A stretch of DNA of 64,000 nucleotides from CAZTCJ01 sp964612085 (GTDB lineage: Bacteria > Pseudomonadota > Alphaproteobacteria > JAJFIK01), in assembly GCA_964612085.1 (NCBI GenBank), contig CAZTCJ010000002.1, forward strand, positions 1-64,000, written 5' to 3'. The notes under the pieces are model-generated. The model was not told the origin of the DNA and did no database searches. It worked only from the letters and a program-made list of their open reading frames with translations. Position 1 is the stretch's first letter, and each line of letters begins with the position of its first letter. Position numbers and translations under genes: made by a program. Shown one piece after another: positions 18,250-26,274 of the stretch.

Positions 18250-19832
18250 CCTTCACCGGCCACGAAGGTCAGGGCCTGATGGGCCGTGCGCCGCACATGG
18301 CGGCCCCGGATCGGCTCATTCAGGAACCGGTTGAGCGCGGCCATCAGCCTGCCGCCCAGCGCCTCGTCTTTCAGGGCTGGGAGTTCGTCACGCACCGCCA
18401 TCAGGGTCTTCACGTAATGGACCGCGATAATATGGCGGAATTCTCCGTGGTCGAACAGGCGGCCGATGCTGTCCCGCCAGAACGTCTCCCGGTCGGGAAC
18501 GGCCCAGCGCGCCTCGTCGAGGCTGCGGTCCATGAACCGGGCGTTCCGTCCGGTGAACAAAGCCATCTGGAGCAGCGCTTGCGGCCACAGATCCGGGCTT
18601 TCCGTGCACAGATGCCGGATGGCGTTGGCGAAGGTCACCATATGGGTCACATCGAGCCAGCTCACATTGTTGGAAACGGATTTGTCCGTGTGGCGGTCGA
18701 AGGCGAGATCAAGATGGAGCATGCTCCAGGCCGCCGCGCCCAGAAGCGCGTGATATAGATCCTCCGTCCGTCCGCTCGAGCGCAAGGCCCGCGCCAGGGC
18801 GTCATTGACACCCAGACCGATGAAATCCTCCGCCGTCACCGGCTCCTGGCCGTCGCTGGTCCAGTCTTTGAGCGCCTTGTCGTAGCCCCTGAATTCCGGC
18901 AGCAGATCTTCGCGCCGGGCGAAAATCTGTTGGCGGACGAGGGCGAGCGTCAAAGGCAGGTCAATACTATCGCCCAGCTTCTCGATCAACTTGCCCGCAT
19001 TCACCGTGTAGATGGCGCAATGGCCGAAATCGGCATAATGGGCGAGCGCGGCGCGGGCCAGTGCCGGACGCAGATCCTGATAGGTCAGGCCCGCCGCATA
19101 AGCGCCCCGAATCCGGGCGGCCGCCGCCGGTTCGTCCTCCCGAATAATGGCATCGACCAGCGCATCGGCGTCATAGTCCGTCTGGCCGTCCGGATACGGA
19201 AAGGCGGGCTGGCGAAGACTGTCCCAGGCGATATGGGTACAGATTTCCACAAGCGGGATCAGGCGTTCGGTCTCGCTGAGCCCCGGCAAGGCGCGCAGCT
19301 CCAGCCATTCGGCGGCACCGCCATAGCCGTGCACCATGCCGTATTCGAGCTTATCGTGAGTCCAGTGGATGGCTTGGCGGATGGCTTCGAGACCGTTGCC
19401 GCGCGGCCGGTCAAGGCGGGCGATTTCCCGGGCGATCCGCGTGTAGTCGTAATCGTCAAACGCCTGTTTCAGGTTTTCAAGCGCCTTGGCCTCCTGGTCC
19501 TCCGCAGGCGGATCGGCGATGTCGATCCAGACCGCGCCGTCGCGGGTCTCGACCGGATAACGGCGCAGGCAATCGCCGCCCACCAAAGTCTCGCCCGTAT
19601 CGAGCTTGAATTTCCAATTGTGCCAATTGCAGGTGAGCGTCGCACCTGGCGAAAGCGTGCCTTCGCTCAAGGGAAAGCCTTCATGGGGGCAGCGGTTGTT
19701 GCAGGCAAAAAGCCCTTCGGGCGTCTCAAGCAGCAGGATCTGTTTTGCGCCCAGCTTGACCACGAGAGGGTCTCCGGGGCGCACGCCCGCGCGATCGGCG
19801 GCACGGACCCAATGGGACGGGGGGATCGGCAT
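18246..19832 (-). CDS. Rieske [2Fe-2S] protein with large uncharacterised C-terminal domain
   Basis: A 528-residue soluble protein. Residues 8-105 are a Rieske domain with ligands Cys48, His50, Cys68 and His71 (RCPHEGFPL, CNWHNWKF). The remaining 420 residues are mostly helical and His-rich (MVHGYGG, EICTHIAWDSL, HYADFGHC, LDVTHMVTFANAIRHLC); I do not recognise the family, and it lacks the ring-hydroxylase catalytic-domain pattern. It could be an oxygenase or other metalloenzyme fed by the Rieske cluster (inference). It is divergent from a SufR-like Fe-S regulator, with which it shares a mirrored leader. Confidence 0.8.
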   Translation of the reverse strand: MPIPPSHWVRAADRAGVRPGDPLVVKLGAKQILLLETPEGLFACNNRCPHEGFPLSEGTLSPGATLTCNWHNWKFKLDTGETLVGGDCLRRYPVETRDGAVWIDIADPPAEDQEAKALENLKQAFDDYDYTRIAREIARLDRPRGNGLEAIRQAIHWTHDKLEYGMVHGYGGAAEWLELRALPGLSETERLIPLVEICTHIAWDSLRQPAFPYPDGQTDYDADALVDAIIREDEPAAAARIRGAYAAGLTYQDLRPALARAALAHYADFGHCAIYTVNAGKLIEKLGDSIDLPLTLALVRQQIFARREDLLPEFRGYDKALKDWTSDGQEPVTAEDFIGLGVNDALARALRSSGRTEDLYHALLGAAAWSMLHLDLAFDRHTDKSVSNNVSWLDVTHMVTFANAIRHLCTESPDLWPQALLQMALFTGRNARFMDRSLDEARWAVPDRETFWRDSIGRLFDHGEFRHIIAVHYVKTLMAVRDELPALKDEALGGRLMAALNRFLNEPIRGRHVRRTAHQALTFVAGEG

Positions 19833-19835
19833 GGC

Positions 19836-19916
19836 GGCACCTTTCTATAGATTTTGCTTTGTAAAGCGGTAGCCCACCTGCTTGAGTTCTGCAACAAAAA
19901 ACTTTAGAAAGGTGCC
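19836..19916. promoter_or_regulatory. Mirrored leaders between Rieske gene and SufR-like regulator
   Basis: A perfect 12-bp inverted repeat: GGCACCTTTCTA at 19836-19847 and TAGAAAGGTGCC at 19905-19916, extending to 18 of 20 matched positions inward. Each arm abuts a start codon, so both mRNAs have nearly the same ribosome-binding leader (AGAAAGGTGCC before ATG). The centre holds a smaller palindrome GCTTT-GT-AAAGC. The two arms could be twin operator sites for the regulator. Confidence 0.6.
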
Positions 19917-20558
19917 ATGACCCGGTCGGACACAGCCGCGCGCACGCGCGATCAGATTCTTGAGATCATCAAGCGGGACGGGCCCCAAGGGGTGCGCCCG
20001 CTGGCCGAGCGCCTGGGCGTGACGGAGATGGCGGTGCGCCAGCACCTGCAAGGCCTGGAAGGGGCCGGGCTCGTGAGCCCGCACACCCGGCAGCGCACGG
20101 TGGGCCGTCCGGCGACCCTCTGGGGTCTGACGGACACGGCCCAAAGCCGCTTTCCCGATACCCACCGGGATCTGGCGCTGGAACTGATCGCGGATGTGAA
20201 GGGCAGCCTCGGCGAGCAGGCCTTCGACCGGCTCCTGGCGCTGCGGGCGGACCGCCAAATTGCTTCCTATAAAGAAGGCCTCGGCAATGCGCGCTCCCTC
20301 AAGGCGCGGGCGGCGCGTCTGGCCAAATTGCGCTCTCAGGAAGGCTATATGGCCGAAGTCGCGGAAGATACCGACGGCACCTTGCTCCTTGTGGAGAACA
20401 ACTGTCCGATTTGTGCTGCGGCGCGGGCCTGTTCGGGCCTGTGCCGTCAGGAGCTGGAGGTGTTTCAGGCTGTCTTAGGGGATGGCGTGCGGGTCGAGCG
20501 CACCGATCATATTCTGGCGGGCGCAAGGCGCTGCGCCTACCGTCTGACCCCGCTCTGA
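19917..20558 (+). CDS. SufR-like Fe-S cluster-binding transcriptional regulator
   Basis: A DeoR/ArsR-like winged-helix regulator of 213 residues. The N-terminal HTH is RPLAERLGVTEMAVRQHLQGLE with the wing TVGRPATLW, and the C-terminal half has NCPICAAARACSGLC and RRCAY: cysteines 163, 166, 172, 176 and 206. The NCPI motif plus CxxxC and the late Cys are the SufR signature for binding an Fe-S cluster, used to repress Fe-S assembly genes. No suf gene lies nearby; the divergent target here is a Rieske Fe-S protein, suggesting local control according to cluster supply. Confidence 0.85.
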   Translation: MTRSDTAARTRDQILEIIKRDGPQGVRPLAERLGVTEMAVRQHLQGLEGAGLVSPHTRQRTVGRPATLWGLTDTAQSRFPDTHRDLALELIADVKGSLGEQAFDRLLALRADRQIASYKEGLGNARSLKARAARLAKLRSQEGYMAEVAEDTDGTLLLVENNCPICAAARACSGLCRQELEVFQAVLGDGVRVERTDHILAGARRCAYRLTPL

Positions 20559-20562
20559 GCGG

Positions 20563-21015
20563 TCAGGTCCGCGCCTCGTCATGGGGCGTCAGCAGAAAAT
20601 GCCCGTGGATGGCGGCGATGGGCCGGGCGGGATCCTCCTGCCAGGCCTGGCCCTGGACATTCGCGACCCGGCGGCCCTGTTTGGTCACCCGGGCGGCCGC
20701 ATAAGTGTCCACCGGCTTGCCGGAGCGCAGATAGTCGATGGAGATATCCACCGGTTTCGGCAGTTTCTCGCTGTCGGTCTCGACCAGAAGCTGCACGATG
20801 GCCGTGGTTTCCAACAGCGCGCCGATGACGCCGCCATGGATCGCGGGCAGCAGCGGATTGCCGATCAGCATTTCCTGGAACGGCAGATGGGCCGTCAGCG
20901 TTCCGTTCTCCTTATCCATCCGTATGCCAAGGAACTGCGCATAAGGGATGCTTTCGATCAGCCGGGCGATGGTCTCTGGCGTCGCATCCTTATTGACGGT
21001 CATCAGATCGATCAT
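20563..21015 (-). CDS. PaaI-like hotdog thioesterase
   Basis: A 150-residue single hotdog-domain acyl-CoA thioesterase. The signature is PAIHGGVIGALLETTAIVQLL with DISIDYLRSGKPVDTYAAARV following. The substrate is unknown, probably a medium-chain or aryl acyl-CoA. A good ribosome-binding site (GAGGACACACC) supports ATG 21015. It is downstream of a second hotdog gene on the same strand (16-base gap), so the pair may act as a heteromer or on related substrates. Converges with the SufR-like gene with a 4-base gap. Confidence 0.85.
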   Translation of the reverse strand: MIDLMTVNKDATPETIARLIESIPYAQFLGIRMDKENGTLTAHLPFQEMLIGNPLLPAIHGGVIGALLETTAIVQLLVETDSEKLPKPVDISIDYLRSGKPVDTYAAARVTKQGRRVANVQGQAWQEDPARPIAAIHGHFLLTPHDEART

Positions 21016-21031
21016 GGTGTGTCCTCAAGCC

Positions 21032-21496
21032 TTACCCGACCATGAAGGCCGCCGTGGAGGTGGCGATCGGGTCGCCCGGATCGTCGTTATAGGCGGTGCC
21101 GCGGACGAAAGCGATGGTGCGGGCCATGCGCGTGCATTCCGCATGGGCAAGGATCGGCGCACCTTTCGTGGAAGGCCGCATATAGTCGATGCGCAGATCG
21201 AGGGTCGCCGTGTTGGTCAATTCTGTCATGGCACAGAACACCGCGATGCCGCACGCCGAATCAAGAATGGCGGTGATGACCCCGCCATGGATGACACCCG
21301 TTTCCGGGTTGCCGATCAATTGCGGCGAATAGGGCACGCGCACAAGCGCATTGGCCCGCCAGTAGTCTTCCAAGGTCAGCCCAATGGCTTTCATATGGGG
21401 CACGGCACCCATGAGCAGAGCCGGATGCTCCTTGAACAAAGGGGCGAGCGGCGGCTCCTCGCGCTCACCGGGATCGGGATAAGGGTTTGTAGTCAT
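21032..21496 (-). CDS. PaaI-like hotdog thioesterase, second copy
   Basis: A hotdog-fold thioesterase of 154 residues. Signature GVIHGGVITAILDSACGIAVF, then LRIDYMRPSTKGAPILAHAE. The two neighbouring copies share the fold and motif but little other sequence, so they look like an old duplication or unrelated recruits. An open frame extends to 21586, but its first 30 residues (MTSAPPPRPLKQETHS) look non-conserved; ATG 21496, preceded by GAAAAAGG, is preferred. Confidence 0.83.
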   Translation of the reverse strand: MTTNPYPDPGEREEPPLAPLFKEHPALLMGAVPHMKAIGLTLEDYWRANALVRVPYSPQLIGNPETGVIHGGVITAILDSACGIAVFCAMTELTNTATLDLRIDYMRPSTKGAPILAHAECTRMARTIAFVRGTAYNDDPGDPIATSTAAFMVG

Positions 21497-21687
21497 GGCC
21501 TTTTTCAGGTTGTAAATCGCTTGGGAACTAGCTGCAAGGCTGTGCGTTTCTTGCTTCAATGGACGCGGTGGGGGCGCTGAAGTCAACCGCCTGCCGCTCT
21601 CCGCTGGCCCTGCACCAAGCCGCCGGACCGTGTTACGCTATCCGAAAGGCTGCAAAAAGCGGCGCACTGGCGAGGGGAGGACAGGGC

Positions 21688-23094
21688 ATGGCGAGACTGC
21701 CGAGCGTGTGCATTATCGGGGCAGGATCAAGCGGCATCGCGACCGCCAAGGTCTTCAAGGATTTCGGTATTCCGTTCACGGTCTATGAAAAAAGCGACCG
21801 GGTCGGCGGCAACTGGGTCTTCGGCAACAAGAACGGCATGTCGTCGGCCTACCGTTCGCTCCATATCAACACCTCGCGCGACAAGATGGCCTATTCGGAT
21901 TTTCCGCTGCCGCCGGACTATCCGGACTATCCCCATCACACGCAGATCGCCGCCTATTTCGATGCTTATGTGGATCATTTCGGCTTCCGTGACCGGATCG
22001 TCTTCAATACCGGCGTGTCCCGTGCGGAACAGACCGAGGACCGGATCTGGAAGATCACGCTTGAGACGGGCGAGATCCGCTATTTCGATTTCCTGGTGGT
22101 CGCCAACGGTCATCACTGGGATCCGCGCTGGCCGGAGCCTCCGTTTCCCGGGGATTTCAGGGGCGATGTGCTCCATTCTCATTACTACATCGATCCCGAT
22201 CATCCCATAAAGATGCGGGGGCGGAAGATCGTGATCGTCGGCTTCGGTAACAGCGCGCTCGATATCGCCTGCGAGCTGGGCCGCAAGGATGTGACGGATA
22301 AGGTCTATATCTCCATGCGCCGGGGCTATTGGGTGATTCCGCGCTATTTCGGCTCCAAGGTGCTCGATGCCGATGCGCCGCACCCGTCCGAAGATCCGCC
22401 GTTGCTCGCCCGCCTGCTGCCGGAAAAGCTCCAGCGCTGGCTCCTGGAAAAGCGCGTCGAGCAGGTCATCGGGCGGCCCGAGGACCATGGGCTCCCCAAA
22501 CCCGATCACGCGTTCCTGGAAACCCATCCGGCGGTCAGCCACGACATCTTCAACCGCATCGGATCGGGCGATGTGGTGCCCAAACCGAATATCCGGGACC
22601 TCAAGGACCGCACGGTTGTTTTCGAGGACGGCAGCGAAATCAAGGCCGATGTCCTGATCTATGCCACGGGCTATAAGATCACCTTCCCGTTCTTCGATGA
22701 GGATTTCATCAGTGCACCCAATAACGAGATCGCGCTTTACGAGCGCATGTTCGATCCGGACAAGCCCAATCTGTGCTTCATCGCGCTGGTTCAGCCGCTC
22801 TGCGCCATGATGCCGATCGCGGAAGAACAGTCGAAGCTGCTCGCCCATTATATCTGTGGGGACTATCATCTGCCCGACCGGACGACCATGGAGGCCGAGC
22901 GCCGCTCCATGTTCGACGAGTCCTTTTCACGCTATGTGCGCACGGCCCGCCACACGATCCAGATCAATTGCGGGGAGTACACCTATGCCTTGCGCAAAGA
23001 GCTGAAACGCGGCAAGAAACGCGCGAAGAAAGCGGGCAATACACTGCCCGTTCCGGCCCGCGCCGATCTCCTCACCCAAAGCCCGGTTGCCTGA
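21688..23094 (+). CDS. Flavin-containing monooxygenase (FMO/Baeyer-Villiger type)
   Basis: FAD- and NADPH-dependent monooxygenase, 468 residues, probably oxidising a soft nucleophile (N or S) or a ketone. FAD motif IIGAGSSGIATAK near residue 9, KSDRVGGNWVFGN, FMO-type fingerprint around FRGDVLHSHYY, second dinucleotide motif VIVGFGNSALDIACEL, and the ATGYK motif. The strong GGGGAGGACAGGGC upstream decides the ATG at 21688. A TetR gene overlaps its stop (TGATG) and an MDR reductase follows, suggesting an inducible catabolic or detoxification operon. Confidence 0.92.
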   Translation: MARLPSVCIIGAGSSGIATAKVFKDFGIPFTVYEKSDRVGGNWVFGNKNGMSSAYRSLHINTSRDKMAYSDFPLPPDYPDYPHHTQIAAYFDAYVDHFGFRDRIVFNTGVSRAEQTEDRIWKITLETGEIRYFDFLVVANGHHWDPRWPEPPFPGDFRGDVLHSHYYIDPDHPIKMRGRKIVIVGFGNSALDIACELGRKDVTDKVYISMRRGYWVIPRYFGSKVLDADAPHPSEDPPLLARLLPEKLQRWLLEKRVEQVIGRPEDHGLPKPDHAFLETHPAVSHDIFNRIGSGDVVPKPNIRDLKDRTVVFEDGSEIKADVLIYATGYKITFPFFDEDFISAPNNEIALYERMFDPDKPNLCFIALVQPLCAMMPIAEEQSKLLAHYICGDYHLPDRTTMEAERRSMFDESFSRYVRTARHTIQINCGEYTYALRKELKRGKKRAKKAGNTLPVPARADLLTQSPVA

Positions 23095-23750
23095 TGGTCG
23101 ATACGCCGTCTCCAGATCCCGCCGAGCCCGCCGCTGAAAAGCGCCCGAGCAAGCGGGAACAGACCAAGGAAGCCAATCGCCAGGCGATCCTCGATGCCGC
23201 GCGTCTGGTCTTTGCCGAGCTTGGTTACGGGGCGACGAGCGTGCGCGATATCATCCGGCGCACGGGCCTCGCCTCGGGCACGTTCTATAACTATTTCAAG
23301 TCCAAGGAAGAGGTGTTCGAGGCCCTGATGGATCAGAACGCCTTGACCGTCCGTCCGCGCCTGCGCGAAAGCCGGGTGCAGGCCCGCAGTTTCGAAGAGT
23401 TCGTGCGCAATACCTTCCGGATCTTTTTCGAGTTCTGCAAGGAGGACAAAGGCGCTTACGCGGTCATGCGGCGCAATGCGGGCCATCTCAGGGTGCGGGT
23501 CGACACGCCCGAAGTGATCGCCGGGTTCGAGGAGCTGCAGGACGATATCGAGCGGGCCGTCGCAGCGGGTCTCGCGCCCGATGTGGACGCCCGGCTCCTG
23601 ACCGGCGCCATTGTCGGCGTGGCGTTCGAACTGGCCGACCGCATGACGGAACGCGATCCGATGGATGTGGACGCCGTGACCGACTTCGCCACCGCCTTGT
23701 TCCTGCAAGGCGTCAAAGGGCTGCCATCCGCTGGCGGATCACCTAAGTAA
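23094..23750 (+). CDS. TetR family transcriptional regulator
   Basis: A 218-residue regulator. The N-terminal HTH is RQAILDAARLVFAELGYGATSV with IIRRTGLASGTFYNYFKSKEEVF, the standard TetR recognition helix and following segment. The C-terminal ligand domain probably senses the FMO substrate or an acyl-CoA (inference from context). Its ATG overlaps the FMO stop (TGATG), so it is co-translated with the FMO. The open frame extends upstream but that part is antisense-like shadow of the FMO gene. Confidence 0.9.
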   Translation: MVDTPSPDPAEPAAEKRPSKREQTKEANRQAILDAARLVFAELGYGATSVRDIIRRTGLASGTFYNYFKSKEEVFEALMDQNALTVRPRLRESRVQARSFEEFVRNTFRIFFEFCKEDKGAYAVMRRNAGHLRVRVDTPEVIAGFEELQDDIERAVAAGLAPDVDARLLTGAIVGVAFELADRMTERDPMDVDAVTDFATALFLQGVKGLPSAGGSPK

Positions 23751-23759
23751 AGAGGACCC

Positions 23760-24767
23760 ATGCGCGCCGTCATTTGCGAGAAACTGAGCGAGGATTTTTC
23801 CGGGGTGCGCGTGGGCGAGGTGGATCTGCCGCCGCCGGGGCCGGGGGAGGTGCGCGTGGCGCTCAAGGCCTGTGCGGTGAATTTTCCCGATATCCTGATG
23901 ACCCAAGGGCGCTATCAGCTCAAGCCGGATCTGCCGTTCACGCCGGGTCTGGAAGGGGCGGGCGTGGTCACGGCGCTTGGCGAAGGGGTCGAGGATATCG
24001 CGGTCGGCACGGCCGTCGTGGCGGGCATGCGCTATGGGGCCATGGCGGAGGAAGCGAATGTTCCGCGTGTGGGCGTTCGTCCGAAACCGGACGGCCTGAG
24101 TTTCGAGCAGGCGGCGGCCTATGGCGCGGCCTATCTCACGGCCTATGTGGCGCTGGTGCGCCGGGGCGACCTGCGGCCCGGGGAAACCCTGCTGGTGCAT
24201 GGGGCGAGCGGCGGTGTCGGGCTCGCCGCCGTCGATCTCGGCAAGCTGCTGGGCGCGACGGTGATCGCCACGGGCGCGAGCGACCGGAAGCTCAGCGTGG
24301 TGAAGGCCCATGGGGCCGATCACGTGATCAACTATGCGCGGGCGGACGGATCGCTCGGCGATTTCCGTACCCGCGTTAAGGCGATCACCGAAGGCCGTGG
24401 CGCCGATGTGATCTTCGATCCGGTGGGCGGCGATGTCTTTGATGAATCCATGCGCTGCATTGCCTGGGGCGGACGGCTTCTGGTCATCGGGTTCGCGTCC
24501 GGCCGTATCCCGAACGCGCCGGTGAACATGCCGCTGATCAAGGGTTTTTCCATTGTCGGCGTGCGGGCGGGCGAATATGGCCGGCGCGATCCGGAAAAGG
24601 GGGCGGAAAACATCCGCCAGATCGATCAGTGGGCGGCGGAAGGGCGCATCATGCCTTATGTCTGCAAGGCCTTCCCGCTGGATCAGGCAATCGCGGCCAT
24701 GCGCATGCTGACCGACCGTCAGGCCGTGGGCAAGGTGGTCATCACCATGGACGGGACATCCGGCTAA
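23760..24767 (+). CDS. MDR family NADPH:quinone reductase-like oxidoreductase
   Basis: Zinc-free medium-chain dehydrogenase/reductase of 335 residues. GroES-like N-terminal domain (LKACAVNFPDILMTQGRY, PFTPGLEGAGVV), Rossmann domain with VHGASGGVGLAAVDLGKLLGA-type NADPH loop, and DVIFDPVGGDVFDES. The Cys/His zinc ligands of alcohol dehydrogenases are absent. Good ribosome-binding site AAAGAGGA. It follows the TetR gene by 9 bases, so FMO, TetR and this enzyme form one operon. Its stop interlocks with that of the downstream GNAT gene. Confidence 0.9.
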   Translation: MRAVICEKLSEDFSGVRVGEVDLPPPGPGEVRVALKACAVNFPDILMTQGRYQLKPDLPFTPGLEGAGVVTALGEGVEDIAVGTAVVAGMRYGAMAEEANVPRVGVRPKPDGLSFEQAAAYGAAYLTAYVALVRRGDLRPGETLLVHGASGGVGLAAVDLGKLLGATVIATGASDRKLSVVKAHGADHVINYARADGSLGDFRTRVKAITEGRGADVIFDPVGGDVFDESMRCIAWGGRLLVIGFASGRIPNAPVNMPLIKGFSIVGVRAGEYGRRDPEKGAENIRQIDQWAAEGRIMPYVCKAFPLDQAIAAMRMLTDRQAVGKVVITMDGTSG

Positions 24768-25231
24768 ACAAGCGGTTTTTCGAACGTGATGACCCCGTCC
24801 CGCTCGCCGCATTCCACAAAGCCCTGCGAGCGATAAAGCGCGATCGCTTCTGTGAGGCGGCTGAGAGTCTCAAGCCGCATGCGCTTGAAGCCCAGCGCCG
24901 AAGCCTCCGCCATCAGCCGGTCACACAATGCGCGCCCTAGCCCGTGGCCGCGAAAGGCCTCGGGCACATAAAGCCGCTTCATCTCGCAGGTTTCAGTGTC
25001 GACGGCTTGAGCGCCGACCGCGCCTGCCGGTTCTCTGTTGATCTTTGCAAGCAGAAGGACGGCATACCCTTGCGGAAAGGCGGCCATCTCTGCGTCGAAG
25101 CCGCCGAGGCACCGGCCGTCATCGAGCCACACCGCATACTCTTTAAAGAGCGCGGCGGTGGCGCCGATATCATCTGGGGTTTGCGGACGCCCGATGGTGG
25201 TTTGGCGGTCCGCTTTAGGGCTGACTGTCAT
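24764..25231 (-). CDS. GNAT family N-acetyltransferase
   Basis: A 155-residue acetyltransferase. The pattern is CEMKRLYVPEAFRGHGLGRAL (strand plus acetyl-CoA loop R-G-H-G-L-G-R) followed by LETLSRLTEAIALYRSQGF. The group resembles small-molecule acetyltransferases of the YhbS/PanZ-like type with the conserved Tyr near the end. Substrate unknown. Its stop codon overlaps the MDR gene stop (CTAA), convergent. Confidence 0.85.
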   Translation of the reverse strand: MTVSPKADRQTTIGRPQTPDDIGATAALFKEYAVWLDDGRCLGGFDAEMAAFPQGYAVLLLAKINREPAGAVGAQAVDTETCEMKRLYVPEAFRGHGLGRALCDRLMAEASALGFKRMRLETLSRLTEAIALYRSQGFVECGERDGVITFEKPLV

Positions 25232-25253
25232 GGCAGGGCCTTATCCCGGTGAA

Positions 25254-25334
25254 GCTCTCCCTATACATGGTGCGGCTTGCGGGAGAGCGCAACGCCAAGG
25301 GTCGTTTACCCATAGTTATCCATGGGCGGGTAAA
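25254..25334. promoter_or_regulatory. Two leader inverted repeats upstream of receiver protein
   Basis: GCTCTCCC (25254-25261) pairs with GGGAGAGC (25281-25288), and TTTACCC (25305-25311) pairs with GGGTAAA (25328-25334). Both lie before the ATG chosen for the next gene and inside the frame that would be coding if an earlier start were used, so they favour a 5' leader of about 130 bases. Confidence 0.35.
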
Positions 25335-25386
25335 GTCCCGGCAATGGCAATCCGCCCCCACCCTGAACCCATGTGCGGCTTTCTCC

Positions 25387-26148
25387 ATGGATCAAACTGA
25401 TACCCAGCCACAGGGGACACGCGGCACGCAACAGGTGTTGACCAATCGCTATGCGGTCTCCCTGGCTCTGATCGCCTGCCTTTCCATGCTAGGCGCGATC
25501 CTGGCGGTGCAGGCGATGGACGGCATTGCCCGCTCCGCGGCGCTCGTGGTTTCGACCGTGACGCTCTGCCTGCTGTTGTTTCAGGCCATCTTTATTTTCG
25601 GGCCCTTGAGGCGCATGCTCAAGCCCGAAGCGGACATCCGCACGCAGGCGCAGGACCGGGAGCCCGCCGCCCCGGCCCGTGCCGCCAGCGCACCTGAGAA
25701 GGCCCTTTCCCTCGGTACGCGGATCCTGATCGTCGAAGACAATCCCATCAATCAGAAAATCACCGCCGCGCTTCTCGCGAGCCAGGGCTATCACTTCGAC
25801 ATCGCCGCCAACGGCAAGGAAGGCGTCGCCATGGCCGAAACCGGCGAATACGGCCTTGTCCTGATGGATATCCAGATGCCGGTCATGGACGGTCTGGAAG
25901 CGACCCGCCGGATCCGGGAATTATCCTCCGACGTCGCCCATATCCCCATTGTCGCGGTGACGGCGAATGCCATGCGCGGGGACAAAGAGACCTACATCAC
26001 CGCCGGCATGAACGATTTCGTCTCCAAACCGGTGGATGCCGCCGGGCTGATCTCGGTCGTCTCCCAATTCGTGCCGAAACCGCCTGTGGCCGATGCGCCT
26101 CAGCAGGCGGACGATACCGAGCCCGCGCCGCTTCAGGCGGGAGCTTAG
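25387..26148 (+). CDS. Membrane-anchored response regulator receiver protein
   Basis: A 253-residue protein with two hydrophobic segments near residues 20-40 and 45-65 (VSLALIACLSMLGAILAVQAM, AALVVSTVTLCLLLFQAIFIF), a Pro/Ala linker, then a CheY-like receiver domain of the hybrid-kinase type: ILIVEDNPINQKITAALL, phosphoacceptor Asp in VLMDIQMPVMDG, conserved Thr/Ala in VAVTANAM and Lys in FVSKPVD. No kinase, HPt or output domain is present. It looks like the C-terminal part of a hybrid histidine kinase retained with a membrane anchor. The start is uncertain: GTG 25249 and ATG 25267 are also in frame. Confidence 0.8.
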   Translation: MDQTDTQPQGTRGTQQVLTNRYAVSLALIACLSMLGAILAVQAMDGIARSAALVVSTVTLCLLLFQAIFIFGPLRRMLKPEADIRTQAQDREPAAPARAASAPEKALSLGTRILIVEDNPINQKITAALLASQGYHFDIAANGKEGVAMAETGEYGLVLMDIQMPVMDGLEATRRIRELSSDVAHIPIVAVTANAMRGDKETYITAGMNDFVSKPVDAAGLISVVSQFVPKPPVADAPQQADDTEPAPLQAGA

Positions 26149-26274
26149 AGCGTTTTCAGCAGTGAGCGTCAGCGAACGGGCGCGTTCGGCTTCGCCTCAC
26201 TGCGGTTCGAAAACGCGACAAAGCAAAGACCTAGAGCGCATTCAATAACCCGGAGTTTATTGAATGCGCTCTAG
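26146..26274. repeat. Intergenic mosaic palindrome of TAGAGC type, with terminator-like hairpins
   Basis: Two stem-loops in tandem. The first runs from GCGTTTTC (26150-26157) to GAAAACGC (26209-26216) with an inner GCAGTGAG/CTCACTGC-type arm and a tip CGAACG-GGCG-CGTTCG. The second is a perfect 18-bp stem, CTAGAGCGCATTCAATAA (26231-26248) with its complement at 26257-26274 and an 8-base loop. The element begins and ends with TAG, which provide the stop codons of the receiver gene and of the convergent ligase gene. Similar TAGAGCGTTTTC...GAAAACGCG elements are widespread in Rhizobiales-like genomes. Confidence 0.7.
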
